From CALCLY01 sp900552775 (lineage in GTDB: Bacteria; Bacillota; Clostridia; UMGS1883; UMGS1540): a stretch of 37,510 nucleotides of DNA. Below the pieces are notes generated by a model. It saw only the letters and a program-made list of their open reading frames with translations. It had not been told where the DNA came from and made no database searches. How positions within the stretch are numbered: the stretch's first letter is position 1; every line of letters begins with the position of its first letter. The stretch covers positions 1-37,510 of the forward strand of contig CALCLY010000004.1 in the NCBI GenBank assembly GCA_937966555.1. Reading direction: 5' to 3'. The position numbers and the translations under genes were made by a program. Shown in pieces: positions 23,461 through 30,115 of the stretch.

Positions 23461-23787
23461 TTACCTTGCGTCTTTGCCCATGACCTTAATTTCAATGCTT
23501 ACGCCGGCCGGAACTTCAAGACGTCCAAGTGCTTCGGCTGTTTTAGCCGTAGGAGAACTGATATCGATAAGTCTTTTATGAGTTCTCATTTCAAACTGCT
23601 CTCTGGAATCCTTATACTTGTGAACTGCACGAAGTATAGTGATAACCTCTTTCTCAGTGGGCAACGGAATAGGTCCCGACACAGAAGAACCCGTTCTCTT
23701 AGCTGTTTCAACTATTTTTGCCGCTGACTGATCAAGCAGTGCGTGGTCATACGCCTTTAAGCGTATTCTGATTTTTTGCTTTGCCAT
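23461..23787 (-). CDS. rpsJ: 30S ribosomal protein S10 (uS10, NusE)
   Basis: uS10 sits in the 30S head and, as NusE, joins NusB in antitermination. The protein is 108 residues, slightly longer than the usual 102-103. Signatures are KIRIRLKAYDHALLDQSAAK, SGPIPLPTEKEVITILRAVH and FEMRTHKRLIDISSPTAKTA. AGGAGGCGAG lies 8 nt before the ATG. It is the first gene of the 31-gene cluster and is preceded by a long structured leader. Confidence 0.98.
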   Translation of the reverse strand: MAKQKIRIRLKAYDHALLDQSAAKIVETAKRTGSSVSGPIPLPTEKEVITILRAVHKYKDSREQFEMRTHKRLIDISSPTAKTAEALGRLEVPAGVSIEIKVMGKDAR

Positions 23788-24118
23788 AATCTCGCCTCCT
23801 GAAAAATAAAAATGTTTTCCGTTCCCTTATAATAAGGAAACTTTGGTATTACTGACACGCCGACAGACGAGAAAAAACTGTACACTGTGCCGTGTGTTTC
23901 ACGGCCTTACAATGATAAACCCAGCTTATGCTTGGGGCATAACTGGGCACAAAGAGCCGGCAGACTTATATACCGTAGAAATAAGTATACAGTATCTTGC
24001 CTATGCATCTTAACGTACAGTGACTGTCGCCCGGTTTCATGAATCGGACATTCTCCGCGGAAAAACCGAAGAAATACTCTTCGCAACCTCCCGTTTCATC
24101 GTATGTCATGTCACAGCG
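23788..24118 (-). promoter_or_regulatory. Structured 5' leader of the S10-spc-alpha cluster
   Basis: About 330 nt separate the predicted transcription start from rpsJ and hold no gene. On the minus strand I see a U-tailed hairpin (24061-24083), a strong stem CCCAG/TTATGC with GCATAA/CTGGG (23920-23947, one bulge), and GCCGTG-N5-CACGGC (23889-23905). Long leaders of this kind often bind a ribosomal protein encoded downstream, such as L4 in E. coli. Whether that holds here, and for which protein, is inference. Confidence 0.6.
24061..24083 (-). terminator. Attenuator-like hairpin in the S10 leader
   Basis: On the minus strand CGAAGA-N5-TCTTCG (24067-24083) is followed by GTTTTT. It starts about 35 nt from the predicted transcript start. 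The stem is only 6 bp, so it may be a regulated or weak terminator rather than a strong one. Confidence 0.4.
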
Positions 24119-24124
24119 TCTATT

Positions 24125-24153
24125 ATTATATTACATTTTGGCAGTAATTGCAA
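24125..24153 (-). promoter_or_regulatory. Promoter of the S10-spc-alpha cluster
   Basis: On the minus strand TTGCAA (24148-24153), a 17-nt spacer and a perfect TATAAT (24125-24130). From here to 24325 the DNA is very AT-rich with no gene; it separates this promoter from the divergent barstar promoter. Confidence 0.8.
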
Positions 24154-24324
24154 GCTTTTTCGAAAAAAAAACAATAAATTTTTGTATAAACTTTTTGAGT
24201 TTTACATATATTTTGTTGTCTATTTTTACAACATATTATATTTAAATAAATATTGCCGAAGATATTTAATATCCGCTAAAAATCATCGGTTAAAAAGCCT
24301 GCGTCTGCCGCCGCAACAAGACAC

Positions 24325-24353
24325 TTGATTTGCGAAGAAAATAATGGTAAAAT
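24325..24353 (+). promoter_or_regulatory. Promoter of the barstar gene
   Basis: TTGATT (24325-24330), a 17-nt spacer and TAAAAT (24348-24353) lie 22 nt before the ATG. Confidence 0.6.
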
Positions 24354-24375
24354 ATATATGTACGGGAGTGATTAC

Positions 24376-24705
24376 ATGAACTACGAAGAAGAACACAGAA
24401 GAAATGCGTTTAAACCGATAAAACATAACCCGATAATTCTTGATTTTTCCGCCTGCAAATACTTAGGCGAAATACACCGTATTTTAAAAACCGAATTCGG
24501 TTTGCCCGAATACTACGGCGAAAACTGGGACGCCCTTTGGGATTGTTTATGTGGTTTGTTTTACCAAAGAGGTAGTTTTAAAGTAGAAATATACGGTTTT
24601 ATGTCTCTCCCCGATGACCTGAGAGAATATTGCAAAACCATGCTCCGAATTTTCGACAACGTTCACAAAGAAACGCCCAACGTGACTTTTGAACTGATTT
24701 CATAA
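24376..24705 (+). CDS. Barstar family (ribonuclease inhibitor) protein
   Basis: Barstar binds and blocks the extracellular RNase barnase inside the producing cell. The 109-residue protein has the inhibitory segment LPEYYGENWDALWDCL (about residues 48-63), which matches barstar's RNase-contacting helix, including the two aspartates of NxDALWDCL. The fold continues with a strand (FKVEIYGF) and ends VTFELIS. ATG at 24376 is chosen because GGGAG lies 7-8 nt upstream; longer in-frame starts fall in the promoter. No barnase or other toxin gene is visible nearby, so it is an orphan here. It could protect against a toxin encoded elsewhere or from neighbours. Confidence 0.93.
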   Translation: MNYEEEHRRNAFKPIKHNPIILDFSACKYLGEIHRILKTEFGLPEYYGENWDALWDCLCGLFYQRGSFKVEIYGFMSLPDDLREYCKTMLRIFDNVHKETPNVTFELIS

Positions 24706-24749
24706 AACAGCTTGCACGTAAAACTCTTAATTTACCGCGAAAAAGACAT

Positions 24750-24821
24750 CGGTGAATAATGAAAAGGTCAGGAACAAACACGTCAAAAATGTTTTAACCA
24801 TCACCTTTTCACTGTTCACCG
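24750..24821. repeat. 19-nt imperfect inverted repeat between barstar and thrS
   Basis: The segments 24750-24768 (CGGTGAATAATGAAAAGGT) and 24803-24821 are complementary at 17 of 19 positions around a 34-nt loop. They lie between two convergent genes. It may slow or end transcription from either side, or be a degraded intergenic repeat. Confidence 0.5.
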
Positions 24822-24852
24822 TTACTTATTGCCTATTATCAGTCGCTTTTTA

Positions 24853-26616
24853 TCAGTCTCTGTTTTTAATCTTTTCGGAAATAAAACTCATGAACGCGTC
24901 AAGGCTCATTTCCTCCGTGTCGCCCGTGTCGCGGTTACGGACGGAAACAGTTCCGCTCTCCGCTTCTTTTGCGCCGAGTACGAGCATGTAAGGCACTCTT
25001 TCAACCTGCTGCGCTTCACGGATTTTGTAGCCGACTTTTTCGTTTCTCGCGTCAAGCTCGCATCTTACGCCGGAAGCTTTAACAGCCGCGTAAACCTTTT
25101 CGGAGTAATCCAAAGTTTTGTCCGAAACCGGTATAACTTTAACCTGTACGGGGGCAAGCCATGCCGGGAATTTGCCGGCAAAATGCTCTGTTATAATACC
25201 GATAAATCTTTCTATAGAGCCGAAGCAAACGCGGTGAATCATAATCGGGCGCTGCTTTTCGCCGTGCTCGTCAACATACTCGAGATTGAAGTTTAAAGGC
25301 ATCTGGAAATCGAGCTGAATCGTTCCGCACTGCCATGTTCTGCCGAGACAGTCTTCAAGATGGAAGTCAATCTTCGGGCCGTAAAAAGCGCCGTCGCCTT
25401 CATTGATAATATAAGGAAGACCGAGTTTTTCAAGAGCGCCGCGAAGGCCGTTTGTAGCTGCCTCCCAGTCCTCGTCAGAACCCATGGAATCCTCGGGACG
25501 GGTTGAAAGCTCAATGAAATATTTAAAGCCGAATTTCTCGTAAACCTCGTTAATGAGATGTACAACGCCCATGATTTCGTCCTGAATCTGATCTTTTCTC
25601 ATGAAGATATGCGCGTCATCCTGTGTGAAGCAGCGAACTCTGAAAAGTCCGTGCAGAGCGCCGCGCATCTCGTGGCGGTGCACAAGACCGAGCTCTCCGA
25701 CTCTCATCGGCAGCTCGCGGTACGAATGAGGCTTCGAAGCGTAAACCATAACGCCGCCGGGGCAGTTCATGGGCTTTATGCAATAATCCTCATCATCTAT
25801 TTTTGTGGAATACATATTGTCTTTATAGTGATCCCAGTGACCGCTTGTCTCCCACAGTCTTCTGTTCATGATAAGCGGAGTTGAAACCTCAACATAGTCA
25901 TCTCTGTAATGAATCTCGCGCCAGTAGTCTATAAGCGCGTTTTTAAGCGCCATGCCCTTCGGCAGGAAAAACGGGAATCCGGGGCCCTCATCGCACATCA
26001 TGAAAAGCTCCATCTCTTTGCCTATTTTTCTGTGATCGCGTTTTTCCGCTTCCTCAAGCATTTTAAGGTGATGCTCCAGTTCATCTTTTGTGAGAAATGC
26101 CGTTCCGTTTATACGTGTGAGCATTTTGTTTGATTGGTCGCCTCTCCAGTACGCGCCGGAAACGCCCATAAGTTTAAATGCCTTCAAAGCCTTTGTGTAT
26201 GTTATATGCGGACCTACGCACATGTCGATATAGTCGCCCTGCTGATAAAAGCTTATAACTGCGTCTTCGGGGAGGTCGCCTATATGCTCCACCTTGTAGT
26301 CCTCGCCTCTGTCGCGCATAAGCTTTACAGCCTCGTCGCGCGGAAGAATGAAAGGTTTAATAGGAAGATTCTCCTTGCAGATTTTCTTCATCTCGGCTTC
26401 AATAGCCTGCAAAGATTCCTCCGTGAGTTTTTCGCCGCCCAGGTCTACGTCATAGTAAAACCCCTTTTCATTTGCCGGGCCGTAAGCAAATTTTGCCTGC
26501 GGATATAGCCTCTGCACGGCCTGTGCCATAATGTGCGCCGCAGAGTGTCTCAATACGTGAAGTTCCTCCTCTTTTGCACATTCTTTAACTTCTCCGTCCG
26601 GATAAATAACTTTCAT
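24853..26616 (-). CDS. thrS: Threonyl-tRNA synthetase without an N-terminal TGS domain
   Basis: Charges tRNA-Thr. At 587 residues it is about 50 shorter than usual. After a 19-residue start (MKVIYPDGEVKECAKEEEL) it goes straight into the editing domain, with HSAAH (24-28) and the later YIDMCVGPHI. The class II core (about 200-480) has zinc/active-site regions PMNCPGGVMVYASKPHSYRE, LVHRHEMRGALHGLFRVRCF and MIHRVCFGSIERFIG. The anticodon domain ends the protein (PAWLAPVQVKVIPVSDK). The usual TGS domain of about 60 residues is missing. AAAGGAGAA lies 8 nt before the ATG. It has its own T-box leader. Confidence 0.96.
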   Translation of the reverse strand: MKVIYPDGEVKECAKEEELHVLRHSAAHIMAQAVQRLYPQAKFAYGPANEKGFYYDVDLGGEKLTEESLQAIEAEMKKICKENLPIKPFILPRDEAVKLMRDRGEDYKVEHIGDLPEDAVISFYQQGDYIDMCVGPHITYTKALKAFKLMGVSGAYWRGDQSNKMLTRINGTAFLTKDELEHHLKMLEEAEKRDHRKIGKEMELFMMCDEGPGFPFFLPKGMALKNALIDYWREIHYRDDYVEVSTPLIMNRRLWETSGHWDHYKDNMYSTKIDDEDYCIKPMNCPGGVMVYASKPHSYRELPMRVGELGLVHRHEMRGALHGLFRVRCFTQDDAHIFMRKDQIQDEIMGVVHLINEVYEKFGFKYFIELSTRPEDSMGSDEDWEAATNGLRGALEKLGLPYIINEGDGAFYGPKIDFHLEDCLGRTWQCGTIQLDFQMPLNFNLEYVDEHGEKQRPIMIHRVCFGSIERFIGIITEHFAGKFPAWLAPVQVKVIPVSDKTLDYSEKVYAAVKASGVRCELDARNEKVGYKIREAQQVERVPYMLVLGAKEAESGTVSVRNRDTGDTEEMSLDAFMSFISEKIKNRD

Positions 26617-26685
26617 ATCCGTTCTCCTTTCTCAATATCATAAAATCTCACTTAAAAATCGGTTTCGGTCTGCCTGCCGAATACT

Positions 26686-26938
26686 AAAAAACACCCAGGA
26701 TACATGGGGCTGCCCATATATCAAGGGTGCACAAAGCACGGTTCCACCTTGATTTTAACTCATTATCCGCATAACGCGCGGCACACGTCGGCACTTGCGC
26801 CCGGGCATTCCCGAAGCTTTTTCGCGCCGCTGCTCCCAAGCGGTCTTCACGCAAATCTCTCTGCGCCGCTTCCAGCCGCGGCGGCGCTCTCTCTCAAAGA
26901 GGCTTTTGCACTACTCTCTTGTTCTCAGCATTTTCTTC
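26686..26938 (-). promoter_or_regulatory. Threonine-specific T-box riboswitch of thrS
   Basis: T-box RNAs sense uncharged tRNA and let transcription continue only when charging is low. On the minus strand a long Stem I carries the AGTA S-turn motif and the distal GGCTGGAAGC loop. The specifier ACC (26842-26844, a Thr codon) sits in GTGAAGACCG. The T-box sequence AAGGTGGAACCGTGC is at 26736-26750. The terminator pairs CACCC (26725-26729) and following bases with GGGTG (26692-26696), then TTTTTT (26686-26691). The antiterminator would use the T-box and part of the terminator stem. No gene lies in this 400-nt space. Confidence 0.93.
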
Positions 26939-26967
26939 AGTATATCATATTATTTGTTTTTTTTCAA
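26939..26967 (-). promoter_or_regulatory. Promoter of the thrS T-box transcript
   Basis: On the minus strand TTGAAA (26962-26967), a 17-nt spacer and TATACT (26939-26944). Confidence 0.75.
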
Positions 26968-26985
26968 GAGTTTTTTTTAAAATTG

Positions 26986-27014
26986 TTGATATATTTTGCT
27001 AAATATTGTATAAT
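26986..27014 (+). promoter_or_regulatory. Promoter of thyA-folA
   Basis: TTGATA (26986-26991), a 17-nt spacer and perfect TATAAT (27009-27014), 21 nt before the ATG. It diverges from the thrS promoter. Confidence 0.8.
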
Positions 27015-27035
27015 AACAGGAAAGGGGTGAATGCT

Positions 27036-27935
27036 ATGTCCAAATGGGATGTGGAATACATAAATTTATGCAAAAAAATACTTGATACGGGCTTTGAAGC
27101 CGAAAACAGAACGGGAATAAACACAATAAAAATCCCGTCGCACCATTTCAGTCTTGATTTGTCGGAAGAATTTCCGATTCTTACCACGAAGCAGCTTTTT
27201 ATCCGCCAGGCAATTCTTGAAATGCTGTGGATATACCAGGCACAGTCAAACGACGTGCGATGGCTGCGCGAAAGAGACGTAAATATTTGGAACGAATGGG
27301 AGATTGACGAGGAAGGCTGCTGGAATGCCGAACAGGCAGTGTTTGAAAACGGAAAAGCGCAGAAAAAGCAGATTAAAAAGTTTTTCGGCAAAGAATGGGC
27401 GCACACCATCGGCACGGCATACGGCTACATAGTTAAAAAGTTTCACATGACCGAGGAGCTTATAGACAAAATAAAAAACCACCCCGAGGACAGGCGCATG
27501 ATAATGACGCTGTGGCAAAACGATTATCTCGAAACAGCCGTGCTCCCCTCCTGTGTGTGGAGCAGCGAGTGGGATGTAACTGACGGCAGGCTTTCCGCAT
27601 GGGTTCACCAGCGTTCTTGCGATGTGCCGCTGGGTCTTCCTTTTAACGTAACGCAGTACGCGGTGCTGCTTTATATGCTCGCGCGCACCGCAGGCCTTGC
27701 GCCCGGCACGCTTGACTGGAGCATAAAAGACGCGCATATCTATGTAAATCAGGTTGACGGCATAAAAGAACAGATTTCGCGCTTTGACAAAAACGGACAC
27801 TATCCCGCGCCGAAGCTTTGGCTAAATCCAGCGGTTCATGACTTTTTTGAGTTTGATAACAGCCGCGACTGCAAGGACGTAAAGCTTGAAAACTACAAGC
27901 ATATGGGAAAAATTTCGTTTCCCATCGCACAGTGA
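27036..27935 (+). CDS. thyA: Thymidylate synthase (ThyA)
   Basis: Makes dTMP from dUMP using methylene-tetrahydrofolate, producing dihydrofolate. The 299 residues keep the phosphate-binding ENRTG, FPILTTK, the paired Arg in DRRMIM, the QRSCDVPLGLPFN block and DAHIY. The catalytic Cys is in VLPSCVWSSEWDV. The residue after it is Val where E. coli has His147, and the following Gln/Phe are Glu/Trp, so the pocket differs from the classical enzyme. Similar changes occur in clostridial ThyA as I recall them. ATG at 27036 follows AGGGGTG by 6 nt; the longer frame from 27006 starts in the -10 box. It is followed by folA, whose product recycles the dihydrofolate. Confidence 0.94.
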   Translation: MSKWDVEYINLCKKILDTGFEAENRTGINTIKIPSHHFSLDLSEEFPILTTKQLFIRQAILEMLWIYQAQSNDVRWLRERDVNIWNEWEIDEEGCWNAEQAVFENGKAQKKQIKKFFGKEWAHTIGTAYGYIVKKFHMTEELIDKIKNHPEDRRMIMTLWQNDYLETAVLPSCVWSSEWDVTDGRLSAWVHQRSCDVPLGLPFNVTQYAVLLYMLARTAGLAPGTLDWSIKDAHIYVNQVDGIKEQISRFDKNGHYPAPKLWLNPAVHDFFEFDNSRDCKDVKLENYKHMGKISFPIAQ

Positions 27936-28035
27936 ATGTTTTTCCGTTTGGTGTTTCGGAACATAAAACGGGTGATTCACGATCGCCCGCACGGTACAAT
28001 ATTGAAAGCGGATAAAAATAAAAAAGGAGCAAATT

Positions 28036-28512
28036 ATGAAGATATCAATGATAGCCGTAGCAGGCAAAAACATGGAACTCGGCAGAAACAACTCCCTTAT
28101 ATGGCACCTGCCGGACGATCTTAAATTCTTTAAAAAAACAACTTTGGGAAAATGCATTATAATGGGAAGAAAAACATTTGAGTCTCTCCCGAAAGCGCTG
28201 CCCGGCAGAAAAAACATTGTAATTTCCTCAAACAAAAACTATGAAGCACCCGGCGCCGTAGCCGTACCGTCACCCGAAGAAGCTTTAAAAGAAGCCGAAG
28301 GGGACGAGGTTTTCATAATCGGCGGCGAATCCGTCTACAAAGCGTTTCTTCCGTCGGCAGACAATATTTATCTCACCGAGGTTGACGCTTCGTGCGGCGA
28401 TGCCGATGCTTTCTTCCCCGATTTTGACAAGGGAAAATATACTTGCACGCTGCTTGGCGAAAACGAGAATAACGGAATAAAATTCGCACATATTCTGTAC
28501 AAAAGAAAATAG
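28036..28512 (+). CDS. folA: Dihydrofolate reductase
   Basis: Reduces dihydrofolate to tetrahydrofolate with NADPH; it is the trimethoprim target. The 158 residues show the classic order: MIAVAGKNMELGRNNSLIWH, the substrate-site acid in LPDDLKFFKKTT, the NADPH-binding IIMGRKTFESLPKALPGRKN, and FIIGGESVYKAFLPSADNIY. AAAGGAG lies 7 nt before the ATG. It is 100 nt after thyA on the same strand and probably shares its transcript; no clear separate promoter was found in that gap. Confidence 0.97.
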   Translation: MKISMIAVAGKNMELGRNNSLIWHLPDDLKFFKKTTLGKCIIMGRKTFESLPKALPGRKNIVISSNKNYEAPGAVAVPSPEEALKEAEGDEVFIIGGESVYKAFLPSADNIYLTEVDASCGDADAFFPDFDKGKYTCTLLGENENNGIKFAHILYKRK

Positions 28513-28531
28513 CTTTAAAAAAAGCATGAAA

Positions 28532-28575
28532 AATGGGCTGTTTAAAAAGCCGGTTGACTTTTTAAACAGCCCATT
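28532..28575. repeat. Dispersed element, copy C: ends-only hairpin; also terminator
   Basis: Two perfect 18-nt arms (AATGGGCTGTTTAAAAAG and its complement) surround an 8-nt loop, CCGGTTGA. The core from 28534 to 28573 starts and ends with the same 10 bases as copy A. Its left 33 nt follow the right end of copy A read in reverse, with two substitutions. On the minus strand it is followed by TTTTTCATGCTTTTTTT, so it should end the tsaD-ytxC transcript; folA converges on it from the other side. Confidence 0.8.
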
Positions 28576-28601
28576 CAAAACTTAAAAAACGCTTTCCGAA
28601 G

Positions 28602-29384
28602 TCAAGAATTGCATATACCGCATCCTCCGCACAAAACCGCACTGCCGTCAAAAATTCTCAGCAGCGTATGCCTTGTATTCTCGCTTCTGAAATTTTCCGC
28701 ACCGTGTATGATAAGTCTGCGCGGCGCAAGCGAGATAAGCACGCTCAAAAGCAAATCGTCAAAGCTGAAATCGCGTATGTCAAGTTCGTGCACAATCTGC
28801 GCCACGGCGCTCTCGGTGATATTTTTTTCATACCTGTCAAGCAGCTTATATCCGCCCGAACCCGTTACCACCAGATGGATAATTTCTTCTTTTTGCGGCT
28901 GCGATGCAACGTAGCACGAAAGAAGGCTTGTAATATCGTCAAAATCGCGCTCCGTCCGAAAGCGCTCAATTTCATTGCCGAGCGTGCCTTCAACGCTTTT
29001 TTTGTATTCACCGAGCCTGAAATTCAAAAAACCTTCCGGCGAAATCGTCTCGGACACATTGAGAAAATCAAAAATTTGTTTTTTTATATCCTCCGAAAAA
29101 AGTTTCAGAGCATCGTCTCCGGTTTTTGCGGCTATCATTTCGACGTCCGCCGCATTGATATCGTCACATGTGTTCAGAATTTTTTTCTTCAGAAAACGCA
29201 CGGTGTATTTTTTGCATATAATTTCGGCAAGCTTTTCCGAAAGTGCTTCTTTGAAAAGCTTCATGTCACAGTCATTTTCGGTGTAAAAAACCGCTGTGCC
29301 GCCCTGTAAATCGCATTTTATATTTCGTTGTTTGGGTATATCGGTCGCGTCAAGCGCGCCGCCCGTAACGGATACTCTGTACAA
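28602..29384 (-). CDS. ytxC: YtxC-type putative sporulation protein
   Basis: This is a predicted 260-residue cytoplasmic protein. The central part EGFLNFRLGEYKKSVEGTLG and the stretch SQPQKEEIIHLVVTGSGGYK match the pattern I know from YtxC. The end LLLSVLISLAPRRLIIHGAE and CGGCGIC (cysteine-rich) also fit. YtxC is classed as a sporulation protein mostly from its distribution and expression; its function is unknown. The start is TTG at 29384 with GGAGGTG 4-5 nt upstream. It is the last gene of the tsaD group, 28 nt after the preceding stop. I rate the family call as good but not certain. Confidence 0.75.
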   Translation of the reverse strand: MYRVSVTGGALDATDIPKQRNIKCDLQGGTAVFYTENDCDMKLFKEALSEKLAEIICKKYTVRFLKKKILNTCDDINAADVEMIAAKTGDDALKLFSEDIKKQIFDFLNVSETISPEGFLNFRLGEYKKSVEGTLGNEIERFRTERDFDDITSLLSCYVASQPQKEEIIHLVVTGSGGYKLLDRYEKNITESAVAQIVHELDIRDFSFDDLLLSVLISLAPRRLIIHGAENFRSENTRHTLLRIFDGSAVLCGGCGICNS

Positions 29385-29412
29385 CTTGCACCTCCGCCTC
29401 TCATACTTTTCT

Positions 29413-30108
29413 TTATCGCACAGCCAAAAAAGAGCCTATGTCAAGCGGAACACCGTTCGAAAGTTCCGCAGGCTCCGTGTTGTATTTTTTCAAAAAATTA
29501 TATATTTTATGCCTGTCGGGATGATTTTTAAAACTGCCCGACACAAAAAATTTATTTCCGATTTTTTTGCAGCAGCCGCCTATAAATCCGTAGTCAAACC
29601 CCGGAAGATTTATATATCCCGGCAAAATCAAAAGCACGTCAAACCCGGCTTTTTCCGCCGCCGCGGCAATTCCGCGGTCCGCCGTTATCAAAGCTTTATC
29701 GCCGGCAAATGCCGCCGAGCAGCCGGCATATCCCTGTTTTACACGGATTATCTTCCTATTATTAATACAAAGCCGCTCAAGCACCCTTTTATCGCAGATT
29801 TTTTCATTCAAAAAAACCGTATTGCCTGCCACGCCTATATTATATGCCGAATCTTCGGGGTACGTGCCGCCGACGCTTTTTGTACCGCGGTACACCGCAA
29901 TATTATAAGGCTTCAGGTTTTCGCTGTAATAGTCAAAACACTCCGGACAGCATACAAACTCTCTCTCCCCCGTCATGCAAATCTGCAAATCGGTGTGCCG
30001 CTGCATTGAAAGCGGCAGATTTTGCAGACACACGCTTTTTATACGGTGTCCGGTTTTTATTTTTTCGATACCGGGAAAACCGTCCGCAATTAAAATTTCA
30101 CAGTCCAT
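29413..30108 (-). CDS. DUF6873-like protein, possible guanidine-modifying-enzyme fold
   Basis: This is a predicted 231-residue protein. It begins MDCEILIADGFPGIEKIKTG and carries a CCPECF motif near residue 55. The repeated Gly-rich segments (AYNIGVAGNTVFLNEKICD, GYAGCSAAFAGDKALITADR, LPGFDYGFIGGCCKKIGN) resemble the arginine-deiminase-like propeller fold of DUF6873 proteins from Clostridia. Whether the catalytic residues of that fold are present cannot be judged by eye. ATG at 30108 is chosen, with AGGTG upstream, 7 nt after the tsaD stop; a TTG at 30135 would overlap tsaD. The function is unknown; the setting suggests co-transcription with tsaD. Confidence 0.65.
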   Translation of the reverse strand: MDCEILIADGFPGIEKIKTGHRIKSVCLQNLPLSMQRHTDLQICMTGEREFVCCPECFDYYSENLKPYNIAVYRGTKSVGGTYPEDSAYNIGVAGNTVFLNEKICDKRVLERLCINNRKIIRVKQGYAGCSAAFAGDKALITADRGIAAAAEKAGFDVLLILPGYINLPGFDYGFIGGCCKKIGNKFFVSGSFKNHPDRHKIYNFLKKYNTEPAELSNGVPLDIGSFLAVR

Positions 30109-30115
30109 GCCGCAC

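Noticed and set aside
22990..23727. 245-codon open frame on the plus strand
   Set aside because: It is antisense to rplC and rpsJ, with no start signal and no recognisable protein pattern.
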